From Paraburkholderia bannensis NBRC 103871 (GTDB lineage Bacteria > Pseudomonadota > Gammaproteobacteria > Burkholderiales > Burkholderiaceae): 64,000 bases of DNA. The stretch covers positions 170,452 to 234,451 of the forward strand of contig NZ_BAYA01000016.1 in assembly GCF_000685015.1 (NCBI RefSeq). The letters run 5' to 3'. This document shows, in pieces, positions 8,367-17,111 of the stretch. Below the pieces are notes generated by a model. The model did not search any database, was not told the origin of the DNA, and was given only the letters and a program-made list of their open reading frames with translations. The position numbers were made by a program, and so were the translations under genes. Within the stretch, counting starts at the first letter, position 1. Every line of letters begins with the position of its first letter.

Positions 8367-11300
8367 CTAGCGTGCCCCCGTAGACATCTTCGGGCGGAGC
8401 GCTTGCGTCGAGCCTTGCTCCGGGCTGGCATCGGGCATGCTCGCGTGGATGGCTCGCGTACGGGCACCCGGAGCCCCCGGAACCGCCGTTGTGCCCAGGC
8501 GCTGACGCAACTGGACAAGGCGCTGGATATCGGGTGCGGGCGAGCCGAGGTCGACGTGCGCGTCGAACGGGGCAAGCAGGGCCACGGCTTGCGCGGGTTC
8601 GTCGCTGTCGATGTAGTGGGCGGCGAGGTCGAGCGCGGCGCGCAGCTTCCAGGTCAGCGCGCCGTGTTCGCTTGCGAGCGCCATCGCGGCATTCAGGTCG
8701 CGGCGCGCCTGCGCTTCGCGCTGGGTGCGCTCCCCGTGCGCCGCGCGGCCCAGCGAGCGCGCGTGCTGGAGTTCCACCCAGCCTTTGGCCCGCAGCAGTT
8801 CGGGCAGGAAGTAATACTCGCTGTGGCTCTCGCTGCGCTTGATCGCGTCGTCGAGCCTCTCAGCCGCCTCTGCGAAGCGCCCCGCGTGGGCGAGCGCCTC
8901 GGCGCTCAGCACGATGAACGATGCAATCACGCGCCGGAAGCCGCGCGCCACGAGCCGTTGCAGGGCAGGCTCCAGCCTCTCCAGCGCCGATGCTGCATCG
9001 ACGCCGCAGTGAAGATCGATCTGGACGGACAGGCATTGCGCATAGTCTTCCCAGATGGCGAACCGGTGGGTCGCCACTTGCGAGCGCAACAGGGCGAGAT
9101 AGCGTGTTGCGGCCTGCAGGTCGCCGCATTGCAGCGCGACCGGCACGGCCACGGTCGCAAGCAGATGGCTAAGCGTGGGTTCCAGCGTATCCCGGCGCGC
9201 CGGGTCTAACGAGGCTTCCACGAGTTGCATGGCGTGCGCCGGCTTGCCCTGAAGCCACGCAATGCGGGCGAGCGTGCCTTTGCAGAAAATCAGCGGCTCC
9301 ATGCCGGGCATGCCGCAGGACGCGTTCTCAAGGCCCGTTTCGCCGAGCGCCGCGACGGCATATTCGAGGCGTTCGCGGGCCTGCTCGTGCTCGCCGAAGC
9401 AGTGCAGCGAAATGGCCAGCATGGCGCCAGCCAGCAGGCGCGTGCTGCGTGAATCGCCATGCTCGGCCGCCTGCTGGATGCGCGTGGCGTAGCGGATCGA
9501 GGCGTGAATGTCGGCGACCGACAGCGTCGTGTTCCACAGGCCCCACAGGGCGCGCGTCGTGAACGCGTCGTCGCGCGCGGCCTGGGCGAGCCGCAGCACC
9601 CGTTGCCAGAGCGACAACGCCGTCTCGACGTTCTCGCCCACATACACGAGCGTGGAGGCGCTGGCCGCGCACAGCCGCATTTCGCAGACGACATCGACCG
9701 AGCCCGCAGGCAGGGTATCGAGCCGATCCAGCGCGCGTCGCGAGCGTTCGAAGCATTCGTGGACGAGCGATGCATCGAGCAGCGTGCCGACCAGCGCTCC
9801 CGCGAGCGCGACGCCTTGCGCCGGGTCGCCGTTTTCGGAGAAGGCCCAGTCGTAAGCGGTGCGCGCGTCGTCCAGCGAAAGACGCGCGCTGAGATCCGCG
9901 CCGTCCTGGCCGCCTTCCGCAATCACCAGGCGGTTCTCTTCGACGCGCTTTCGCATGTAGCGCATGTGCCGTGACGCGATGACGTTCACTTCGCCTTCGT
10001 CGCGCTGTTTCTCCATCGCGTAGGCGCGGGTGCTTCCGGTCAGCCGGTAGGTTGCGATCGACCCATGAAATTCCACGTTCAAGAGCGACTTGGACGTGAG
10101 TTCGCCGAGGCTCGACACCACCACGGTGATCGACATGCCGGGTTCGGTGGCGACGGCGCAGACCGCATCGAACGTAAACGGGCCCGTGAAGCAGCCGAGT
10201 CGACGGAACAGGATGCGCGACGGCGCGTCGAGCAGCGCGTAGCTCCATTCGAACGTCGCCCGCAAGGTCTGGTGGCGCGGCAGCGCCGAACGCAAGCCGC
10301 CCGTGAGCAGGTCGAGCTGGTCGTCGAGCCGCGAAGCGACCCCCTCGATGCCGAGCGTCGCCACACGTGCGGCAGCGAGTTCGATCGCCAGCGGCAGGCC
10401 GTCGAGACGCCGGCAGATGTCGGCGGCCAGGGCGATGCTCTTTTCGTCGGCGGCGCAGGCCATGGCCAGCGAGCGCGCGCGGCACAGGAACAGTTCCACG
10501 GCCGGGTACGCAAGCATGTCCTGGGTAGCGAGTCCGGGCTCGGGGACGGCAAGCGGTTCGAGACGCAGCACGGATTCGGCCCGGATGTGCAAAGCCTCGC
10601 GGCTCGTCACGAGCACGCGCACCGACGAATTGCGCACCAGCAGCGCTTCCACGAGCCTCGCCACGACGTCGATCACATGCTCGGCGTTGTCGAGCACGAG
10701 CAGGCAGCCGGAACCGGCGAGCGCATCATAAAGGGCGTCTGCGTGGCGCCGTCCATCGTGCGCGGGAAGCTTGAGCGCGTCTGCCACGAGCGCGAGGACT
10801 GCATCGTCCGAGGCGGCCCTGGCGAGCTCCACGAAGCAGATCGCCCGACCGCTGCGGGCATGCCATTGGTTCGCGACGTGCAAAGCGAGCGCGGTCTTGC
10901 CGATACCGCCCGCGCCGACGACCGTCGTGGCCGGGCTCCGTTCGAGGCGCTCCAGCAGTTGCCCGATTTCCACCGCGCGCCCGATCGGCGGCTCAACGAG
11001 CAAAGGCAGTGCGGTCAACTCAAGCGGGGGCGTGGTAGCAATGTGCGCAGGCGCGTCGCCTTGAGCGGGAATATCGGGTGTACTGGGTATGTCGGTCGTC
11101 TCGACCGCCTGGGCACTCCTGGCAACCAGCAGGTAGCCTCGCCCAGGCACGGTCTTGATCAGGTCGCGGTCGACGCCGAGCAGCGTGCGCAACGCCGCAA
11201 TATGCACCTGAAGGCGATTCTCCACGACGATCTGGCCTGGCCAGACCGCGTCCATGATGTCGTCTTTCGACAGGATGGCGCCATTGGCGCGATAGAGCAC

Positions 11301-11402
11301 TTCGAGAATATCGAAAGCGCGCGCGCCGATGCGCACGGAAACACCATCCTTCTCGATGCTTCGCTGTTCGAAGCTGACCTGCAACGATCCTATCTGAAGC
11401 AT
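8367..11402 (-). CDS. Winged-helix / AAA ATPase transcriptional regulator (LuxR-MalT-like layout, OmpR-type DNA-binding domain)
   Basis: This 1011-aa protein has an OmpR/PhoB-type winged helix at its N terminus (about 1-95; wing motif TVPGRGYLLVAR). A linker leads to an NB-ARC/AAA-type ATPase with Walker A GAGGIGKT (163-170) and Walker B LLVLDNAEHV (about 240). The C-terminal 500 residues are helical and TPR-like. The architecture is that of ATP-dependent regulators whose repeat region senses an inducer or partner protein. It converges on the sensor-kinase block and is separated from it by about 66 bp. No receiver domain exists, so it is probably not a direct phosphorylation target. The target genes are not evident from the sequence. 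Confidence 0.9.
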   Translation of the reverse strand: MLQIGSLQVSFEQRSIEKDGVSVRIGARAFDILEVLYRANGAILSKDDIMDAVWPGQIVVENRLQVHIAALRTLLGVDRDLIKTVPGRGYLLVARSAQAVETTDIPSTPDIPAQGDAPAHIATTPPLELTALPLLVEPPIGRAVEIGQLLERLERSPATTVVGAGGIGKTALALHVANQWHARSGRAICFVELARAASDDAVLALVADALKLPAHDGRRHADALYDALAGSGCLLVLDNAEHVIDVVARLVEALLVRNSSVRVLVTSREALHIRAESVLRLEPLAVPEPGLATQDMLAYPAVELFLCRARSLAMACAADEKSIALAADICRRLDGLPLAIELAAARVATLGIEGVASRLDDQLDLLTGGLRSALPRHQTLRATFEWSYALLDAPSRILFRRLGCFTGPFTFDAVCAVATEPGMSITVVVSSLGELTSKSLLNVEFHGSIATYRLTGSTRAYAMEKQRDEGEVNVIASRHMRYMRKRVEENRLVIAEGGQDGADLSARLSLDDARTAYDWAFSENGDPAQGVALAGALVGTLLDASLVHECFERSRRALDRLDTLPAGSVDVVCEMRLCAASASTLVYVGENVETALSLWQRVLRLAQAARDDAFTTRALWGLWNTTLSVADIHASIRYATRIQQAAEHGDSRSTRLLAGAMLAISLHCFGEHEQARERLEYAVAALGETGLENASCGMPGMEPLIFCKGTLARIAWLQGKPAHAMQLVEASLDPARRDTLEPTLSHLLATVAVPVALQCGDLQAATRYLALLRSQVATHRFAIWEDYAQCLSVQIDLHCGVDAASALERLEPALQRLVARGFRRVIASFIVLSAEALAHAGRFAEAAERLDDAIKRSESHSEYYFLPELLRAKGWVELQHARSLGRAAHGERTQREAQARRDLNAAMALASEHGALTWKLRAALDLAAHYIDSDEPAQAVALLAPFDAHVDLGSPAPDIQRLVQLRQRLGTTAVPGAPGARTRAIHASMPDASPEQGSTQALRPKMSTGAR

Positions 11403-11918
11403 GGTCGTCTCCGGCTGGCGATATCGTGACTATATCGAAGGTGCATCTGATCGGGCATGGACAATGAAACGTCAGGCGGCCCTCATGCTGGGCCAGTTGG
11501 GTGGCGATTGCACACAATGCGGAGTTTAAACAAAGATTGGTGGGGTGTCTTGAATAAAAATGCTCAGCACATGGCCAATAGATCGTTTTCAAACTCGCGA
11601 ATCGAACCGTATCGTCGCATTGTCTACAATCGTACGAGCCAGCCTGCGGGTGCGTGCGGCTGTTCGGCGCACTGTATAAATGTCACCTGGAAATAGGGGT
11701 TTTCGTTAGTGGGGCAATATAACGGGACTGCTATGGGCCGAATAATTTCGACGTGAAGGAACGATCGAATCCACGCCTGATGGCGTTTTATGTTCAGGTC
11801 ATTTGTATGCCGATTCCCAATTGGCGTTTTTTAAGTTTGTCACCTGACTTTGAATCCGTTCTGACAAACAACAGCGCTCATGCGGCGCTTTCGAATCTGA
11901 TTGACTTGAATAGTTCAA
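11403..11918. other. Intergenic stretch, relatively AT-rich, no supported gene
   Basis: The stretch lies between the start of the winged-helix/ATPase gene (- strand) and the end of the LysR gene (- strand). It is visibly richer in A/T than its surroundings and has poly-T and poly-A patches. Two short open frames on the + strand (11457-11696 and 11753-11956) lack a convincing ribosome binding site and protein-like composition, and I do not call them. It presumably contains the promoter of the regulator gene reading leftward; no hexamer pair stands out. Confidence 0.5.
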
Positions 11919-11921
11919 TCA
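11898..11921 (-). terminator. Stem-loop overlapping the LysR stop codon
   Basis: A near-perfect inverted repeat (TGATTGACT, loop TGAAT, AGTTCAATCA, one bulged base) covers the stop codon of the LysR gene. There is no T-run after it on the - strand, so termination is only a possibility. Confidence 0.3.
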
Positions 11922-12821
11922 GCGCAGGTTCGCGGCCCCGGCGACCAGTTCGATAAAGGCGCTGATGCGTCTCGAACCGCGCTGATTCGGCAAATAAATC
12001 GCAGTGACGGCAGACCGTGTGTTATTCGGGTTGACTTCATAGTCTTCGAAGAGCCTGGTCAGGCGGCCACTTTGCACGTCGGCGGCCACCAGCCAGCTGG
12101 GCAGCAGCGCAATGCCCGCGCCGTTGAGCGCCGCTTCGCGCAGAATGTCCGAGTTGTTCGTCTTCAGCCTTCCGGTGACCACGACTTCGCACTGCTGCCC
12201 ATTCTTGCAGAACGTCCAGACCTGCTGGTCGGCGCCATACGAGAAGCGAAGGCTTTGGTGCGCGCTCAGTTCGTCGGGTTCCAGCGGGGTGCCGAACTCG
12301 CTCAGATAAGCATGGCTGGCGACAACGCAGCGGCTGAAGTCGCCGATATGCCGGCTGATCACGCTGGCGTCGGGTGGCGGCGTGCCCAGGCGGATCGCCA
12401 GGTCGATCCGGTCGGACACCAGGTCGGCCACCGAGTCGGTGAGCGTAATGTCCAGGTCGAGTTTGGGGTAGCGCGACAGGAACGCCCCAAGATGCGGGCT
12501 GATGCACTGGCGCGCGAATTCCACCGGCACGGAAACGCGTAGCGGGCCGGAGGGCTCGTCGCCACGGTCGGTGACGGCGGCATCGGCTTCGGCGACGTCG
12601 TCGAGAATGCGCCTCGCGCGTGCGTAGTACGTCTTTCCTGCATCGGATAGCGTGACCTGGCGCGTCGTTCTGTTGAGCAGCGCCGTGCCGAGCGACTCTT
12701 CGAGCGCATCGACGGCGCGCGTGACCGACGAGGTCGCGAGTTCGAGCTTGCGCGCAGCGCTTGAGAAGCCGCCGCTCTCCGTCACGACGACGAAAGCGCG
12801 CAGCGCCTGAAGTTTGTCCAT
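11919..12821 (-). CDS. LysR-family transcriptional regulator
   Basis: This 300-aa regulator has an N-terminal winged HTH (residues 1-60; FSSAARKLELATSSVTRAVD) and a periplasmic-binding-protein-like effector domain, the normal length for the family. The start is the ATG of MDKLQALRAF. It is transcribed divergently from a DsbA-like oxidoreductase gene across about 100 bp, the usual LysR arrangement with a regulated neighbour. It therefore likely controls that gene and itself. The HTH sequence resembles the large subgroup of generic LysR proteins near oxidoreductases. No specific inducer can be named. Confidence 0.93.
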   Translation of the reverse strand: MDKLQALRAFVVVTESGGFSSAARKLELATSSVTRAVDALEESLGTALLNRTTRQVTLSDAGKTYYARARRILDDVAEADAAVTDRGDEPSGPLRVSVPVEFARQCISPHLGAFLSRYPKLDLDITLTDSVADLVSDRIDLAIRLGTPPPDASVISRHIGDFSRCVVASHAYLSEFGTPLEPDELSAHQSLRFSYGADQQVWTFCKNGQQCEVVVTGRLKTNNSDILREAALNGAGIALLPSWLVAADVQSGRLTRLFEDYEVNPNNTRSAVTAIYLPNQRGSRRISAFIELVAGAANLR

Positions 12822-12922
12822 CGTTTTGTCTCCAGTGCAAAGTACCGTTGCATGGGGTTCCTATTCTAGCTTTCGACAAGCGGCCCTATCTTCTGTGCAC
12901 GCCCATTGAAAGGAGAAATACG

Positions 12923-13597
12923 ATGGAACCGCTTGAAATACGTATCACGCAGGATTTCATTTGTCCGTGGTGCTGGATTGGCGAAAAGAAGCTTGAGGAA
13001 GCCTTGGCATTGGAAGGCGCAAGCGCGAACGTCAAATACGTGTTCATGCCATATGAGCTGAATCCGGACATGCCCCCTGAAGGGCGCGACCGGAAGGCCT
13101 ATCGCACGGCCAAATTCGGCAGCTGGGCGCGTTCGCAGGCGATGGACGCGCACGTGACGCAAGAAGGCCGGCTGCACGGACTTGCGTTCGATTACGACCT
13201 GGTCAAGCGCACGCCCAACACCCTGGCGGCACACCGGCTGGTGTGGTTCGTCCAGAGCGAAGGCGGCGACGCGCGTGCCCTGGTCGATGCGATTTTTCGC
13301 GCCTATTTCACGCAGGGGAGCGACATTGGCAACCCGGACGTATTGGCCGATATCGCGGCTTCCGTGGGACTCGACCGGGCACGCGTGAGTGAACTGCTCG
13401 CCTCGCAGGAAGGCTGCGCGCAGGTGCGCGAACTGGAAGCCGCCGCCGCGCTCGAATCGGTCAACGTCGTCCCGTATGTCAAGCTGGGAAGCGAAATCGT
13501 GAGTGGTGCGCAGCCGGTGCCCGTGTTTCGTCGCGCGTTGAGCATTGCACGCAATGTCGCGAATCGAGCCGTCGGAACGGGCGTGGCCGCTGCGTAG
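12923..13597 (+). CDS. DsbA-family (FrnE-like) thiol oxidoreductase
   Basis: This 224-aa cytoplasmic protein starts at the ATG at 12923, eight bases after an AGGAG ribosome binding site (12911-12915). The thioredoxin-fold active site is CPWC at C14-C17, followed by the large helical insertion typical of FrnE/2-hydroxychromene isomerase-like DsbA proteins. The cis-Pro region is seen as NVVPYVKLG near 195. No signal peptide is present, so it acts in the cytosol rather than in periplasmic disulfide formation. The family is often annotated as polyketide- or stress-linked disulfide isomerase. It is divergent from the LysR gene, which is its likely regulator. Confidence 0.9.
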   Translation: MEPLEIRITQDFICPWCWIGEKKLEEALALEGASANVKYVFMPYELNPDMPPEGRDRKAYRTAKFGSWARSQAMDAHVTQEGRLHGLAFDYDLVKRTPNTLAAHRLVWFVQSEGGDARALVDAIFRAYFTQGSDIGNPDVLADIAASVGLDRARVSELLASQEGCAQVRELEAAAALESVNVVPYVKLGSEIVSGAQPVPVFRRALSIARNVANRAVGTGVAAA

Positions 13598-13685
13598 CGT
13601 TTGACCCTTCGCGTTGCCATCCACTGCCGCGCGCGTTCGCTTCTGCGAATGCGCGCGGTGTCGTTCGCAGTGGCTGAAATAGCGG

Positions 13686-14162
13686 TCAGTGCTCAAGTTC
13701 GAATCGACGGCCTGCTGGCGATTGAACCTCGCATGCCTCGGCGGCTTCCAGCACGCAGGCGAGAATCGCGTGGTTCGCGTTGGCGGGCTGCAAGCCGCGC
13801 CGGGACGGGCGATAGACAGCGTCGCCGCGCTTGATGGCCCGGCCGGTGAGCGTGCAAAACGTCTTGTGGCGCGAGCGGGTGCGTTTCCAGAGTTGATCGG
13901 CGTAATGGCCGCAGGTGGCGTCGTACCAGCAAAGCGAGACGGCCGTACTGGAAAGGCGTTCGAGGATGCGGATATAGCCCGAAAACGGCACGGGGGATGC
14001 GGCTCGCGCAGTCGCATGCTGCGCGCGTGCGCGACCGGGCTTGCGCATCGTGCCTGCCTGATCGATGGCCCCGCTGGCCCCGCTGTCCGCGCGCGAGCGA
14101 GAGGCCAGTTCGAGCGCGAGAATGGTTTGCTTCCACGGTTCGTCGTTTGCGCAGGAGTCCAT
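13686..14162 (-). CDS. DUF3331 domain protein
   Basis: This small Burkholderiales-type protein has a recognisable conserved C-terminal part. It runs from SLCWYDATCGHYADQLW through KTFCTLTGRAIKRGDAVYRP to NANHAILACV, matching what I recall of DUF3331. Two cysteines and an arginine-rich loop suggest a small metal-binding or treble-clef-like fold, but this is inference. The ATG at 14162 (158 aa) was preferred; a GTG at 14186 would add eight residues. It lies alone between the DsbA-like gene and the ene-reductase. No function is known. Confidence 0.7.
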   Translation of the reverse strand: MDSCANDEPWKQTILALELASRSRADSGASGAIDQAGTMRKPGRARAQHATARAASPVPFSGYIRILERLSSTAVSLCWYDATCGHYADQLWKRTRSRHKTFCTLTGRAIKRGDAVYRPSRRGLQPANANHAILACVLEAAEACEVQSPAGRRFELEH

Positions 14163-14349
14163 TGGGCAGATCCGTTTCGTCGGCACGCGTTAAGCCCGGG
14201 CAGGCAATGCCATTGTGGATCGCGGCTGCCAAAAGATCCTGAACCAGAGGATAAAAACTCCTGAAACATCGAAGGCGCAGGCTGCGGGCGAACGACAGCG
14301 GCGGGCAACCTGCCCGCCGCTCGCCGCTCAATGGGCGCTCAATCGACCG

Positions 14350-15474
14350 TCACTCGGAGACCGGAGCAAACACCGGATAGTCGATATAGCCGCTCTCATC
14401 GCCGCCGAAGAAGGTGGCCGGATCGGCCTCGTTGAGCGGCAACGCGTCGCGCAAACGTGCGGGCAGATCAGGATTCGCGATAAACGGACGGCCGAACGCG
14501 ATCAGGTCGGCGCGGCCGCTTTCGAGCGCATGCGTCGCGGTTTCGAGCGTATAGCCGCCCGCGAGCATCAGCACGCCCTTGTATTGCCGGCGCATGAGTT
14601 CGATGATGGCGTCCCAGCGCGGATCGTACTTTTCGTCCTTCACCGTGCCCACGATGGCGGGCTCGACAAGGTGCAGGTAAGCCAGCTTCCAGTCATTGAG
14701 GCGCCCGGCGATATGGCCGAAGGTGGCTTTGGGCGTCTCGTCGCCCATGCCCATGAAGCGGCCCATGGGCGTGAGCCGCACGCCCACGTTTTCTGCGCCG
14801 ACTTCGTCGGTGACCGCAGACACGATGTCGAACAGCAGGCGCGTGCGGTTGTCGATGCTGCCGCCATAGGCGTCGGTGCGATGGTTGCTGGCGCTATTGA
14901 TGAACTGGTCGATCAGGTAGCCGTTGCCGGCGTGAATCTCGACGCCGTCCATCCCGGCCTGCATCGCATGGCGCGCGGCGACGCGGAAGTCCTGCACGAT
15001 CTGCGCAATGCCGTCGAGCGTCAAGGCCTGCGGCACCGGCACATCGGCCCACGCCCCCTTGCCATCGCTATCGACGACGAAGGTCTTGCCGGGCACGGGC
15101 ATGGCCGTCGGTGCGACGGGCAGGCCGCCGCCTGGCTGGAACACCGGATGCGAGACGCGTCCCACGTGCCACAGTTGCAGGAAGATCTTGCCGCCTTCGG
15201 CGTGCACGGCCTCGCTCACGGCGCGCCAGCCTTCGATCTGTTCGGCGCTATGAATGCCGGGCGTCCAGGCGTAGCCTTGCCCCTGCTGCGAGACCTGGGT
15301 GGCCTCGGTAACGATCAGCGCCGCGCCGGCGCGCTGGCGGTAATACTCGACGTTCATCGGGGTGGGCACGTTGCCCGGCTGGCCGGCGCGCGAACGCGTG
15401 AGCGGCGCCATGGCGACGCGGTGGGCAAGCGAGTGGCGGCCGAGGCGAACCGGTTGAAACAGGGCGTCAGACAT
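14350..15474 (-). CDS. Old-yellow-enzyme family ene-reductase (NemA/alkene reductase)
   Basis: This 374-aa FMN-dependent NAD(P)H:flavin oxidoreductase of the OYE family reduces activated C=C bonds, N-ethylmaleimide or nitro compounds. The sequence shows a classical N terminus (LFQPVRLGRHSLAHRVAMAP) and LQLWHVGRVSH. The substrate-binding pair is in EIHAGNGYLIDQF (His and Asn), followed by NHRTDAYGGS and the C-terminal phosphate-binding region DLIAFGRPFIANPDLP. Its length matches the family. It is followed on the same strand, upstream of it, by an FAD monooxygenase gene separated by about 137 bp, so independent promoters are possible. No TetR (NemR) or glyoxalase neighbour is present. Confidence 0.94.
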   Translation of the reverse strand: MSDALFQPVRLGRHSLAHRVAMAPLTRSRAGQPGNVPTPMNVEYYRQRAGAALIVTEATQVSQQGQGYAWTPGIHSAEQIEGWRAVSEAVHAEGGKIFLQLWHVGRVSHPVFQPGGGLPVAPTAMPVPGKTFVVDSDGKGAWADVPVPQALTLDGIAQIVQDFRVAARHAMQAGMDGVEIHAGNGYLIDQFINSASNHRTDAYGGSIDNRTRLLFDIVSAVTDEVGAENVGVRLTPMGRFMGMGDETPKATFGHIAGRLNDWKLAYLHLVEPAIVGTVKDEKYDPRWDAIIELMRRQYKGVLMLAGGYTLETATHALESGRADLIAFGRPFIANPDLPARLRDALPLNEADPATFFGGDESGYIDYPVFAPVSE

Positions 15475-15611
15475 ACGTATCTCCGTGGGTAAGAGGGGGA
15501 GCGGATGTCTGCAACGTTATCGACGATCGGCAGCGGGGAGAATCCGTCGCGCGCGCTATGCAGTTTTGCGCCGCACGCCTGGGATCGCCTGCTGGCGGCG
15601 TCAGGGCCGTG

Positions 15612-16736
15612 TCATGGCGGCGTGCCGAGACCGAACACCGAGGCGAGCTGAGGCCCTTTTTCGAGCAGCGACGTGACTTCGGCGCGGCGCTTCGCCGACC
15701 AGTCCGCCAGGCGCTGCACGGCATCGGTTGCGGGCGGCGCAAGCGCCTGCGCGAGCGAGACCGCGTCGGCCGCCGCCTTCGAGGTGCCCGAAGCCGTGTG
15801 CGGGCGCACCGTGCAGGCTGCGTCGCCCACCAGCGCCACGCGCCCCTGCGCAAAGCCGGGGCTCAGCGCGTCGAAGATGGCCTGGACGAACGGCGCGCGC
15901 GTGGCCAGCACCAGTTGTGCGAATGCGGCGGGGAGCCGTTCTTCGGCGAGCTGCCTGAGCGTCGAAACGGATTCGTCAGAAAGCTGGCCCGCATGGATCG
16001 ACGCATGATGGACGGTGCCCGCGCGATCGGTCAGGTGGCGGCGCAGCGCTTCGGGATCTGGCTCGTTGCGATACCAGAGCCAGTTGAAACGCCGCGACCC
16101 CGGCGCGAGCGATCCGTCCAGCGCGGGAATCAGGAAGGCCATGAAGAGTTCGCCGGGCGCCTTGTGCAGCGTCATGTTCTCGACGAGCGATGCGATGGCG
16201 TCGGCGTCGAAATCCGCTTCGTCGACAATGCCGCGCCACGCAATATAGCCCGCGAACGATGGGGCGTAGCCGGGGAAAATCTGCGTTCGCAGCATCGACG
16301 CAGTGCCGTCCGCCGCGACCAGGATATCGGCGCGCACCGTGCGCTCGCCGATGCGGACATCGACTCCTTCGTCATCCTGACTGAATCCCGTGACCAGCTC
16401 GCCGTAGCGGATGCGCCCGGGCGGCAGCATGCCGCAAAGCGAACGGTAGACGGCGTCCCACGACGAGAACGGCAGCATCTCCGGCTCGTCGCGTGTGAGC
16501 GCGCCGTCGCGGTCGATCCAGCGACGGCGGCGCGTCGGTACGCTGATCATGTCGCGGCAGTAATGCCCATGCTGTTCGAGGAACGCCATCATGCGCCGCA
16601 GTACCGCCACGCCGCCGCCCTGGCCGCGCAAAGGCGTGGCGGAGCGCTCGTAGACCTCCACGTCGTGGCCGGTGCAATCGAGCGTCAGGGCCGTGGCGAG
16701 ACCGGCGATCGAGCCGCCGGCAATGATGATTTTCAT
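15612..16736 (-). CDS. FAD-dependent aromatic-ring monooxygenase (dihydroxypyridine-hydroxylase-like)
   Basis: This 374-aa class A flavoprotein hydroxylase starts at the ATG of MKIIIAGGSIAGLA; the frame runs 20 codons further up but starts there with no ribosome binding site. It has the FAD Rossmann motif GGSIAGLATAL, the DG-type motif LVAADGTAS, and the second FAD motif ALVGDAACTVRPHTASG, which is typical of 2,6-dihydroxypyridine 3-monooxygenase relatives. The conserved GYIAWRGIV and WLWYRN segments also fit. It reads away from a second, distinct enzyme of the same family at 17112. The substrate is probably an N-heterocyclic or phenolic compound, not determined. Confidence 0.9.
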   Translation of the reverse strand: MKIIIAGGSIAGLATALTLDCTGHDVEVYERSATPLRGQGGGVAVLRRMMAFLEQHGHYCRDMISVPTRRRRWIDRDGALTRDEPEMLPFSSWDAVYRSLCGMLPPGRIRYGELVTGFSQDDEGVDVRIGERTVRADILVAADGTASMLRTQIFPGYAPSFAGYIAWRGIVDEADFDADAIASLVENMTLHKAPGELFMAFLIPALDGSLAPGSRRFNWLWYRNEPDPEALRRHLTDRAGTVHHASIHAGQLSDESVSTLRQLAEERLPAAFAQLVLATRAPFVQAIFDALSPGFAQGRVALVGDAACTVRPHTASGTSKAAADAVSLAQALAPPATDAVQRLADWSAKRRAEVTSLLEKGPQLASVFGLGTPP

Positions 16737-16907
16737 GATGGGTGGCTTCCATGCGGATCGCGAGGCGCCGGGCGCGCTGCGCTGAAGACGGCCCATGGCG
16801 GCGATCAGCCACTGGGCGGGACGCGTGTTTCAACTGCCAGCAGAGCATAGCGTCAAAGCGTACGGGCCGCCGCCGTCGAGTCCTTGCTGGCCCGTTCCAG
16901 GCCGCTA

Positions 16908-16934
16908 TTTTCAGAACTTTTCAGGTATTTCAGG
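16908..16934 (+). promoter_or_regulatory. Three tandem TTTCAG decamers in the divergent promoter region
   Basis: The 375-bp gap between the two divergent monooxygenase genes (16737-17111) contains no gene. It holds TTTTCAGAAC, TTTTCAGGTA and TTTCAGG in immediate 10-bp phase. Direct repeats with a 10-11-bp period are typical of tandem-dimer OmpR/PhoB-type binding sites. The same TTCAG-N5-TTCAG pattern recurs at 20894 and 25140. The regulator is unknown. Confidence 0.45.
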
Positions 16935-17111
16935 CGGCACTGTCACGCCCGGTGCGCAGAAGGGCGCGCCCGCTTGCGGGCCACGCAACGCAGCATTGCG
17001 TCCAGCCTGGATTCTGGATCGTCGCTGTCGCCCTTACGCTGATGATCAGGCCGCAAGGGAAAACCGCGGCAACCCAGGTTCAAACCAGCTTCAACTCAAG
17101 GAGTCAACGAC

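Noticed and set aside
11457..11956. Two short + strand frames between the winged-helix/ATPase and LysR genes
   Set aside because: No ribosome binding site and no protein-like composition. The second runs into the LysR 3' end.
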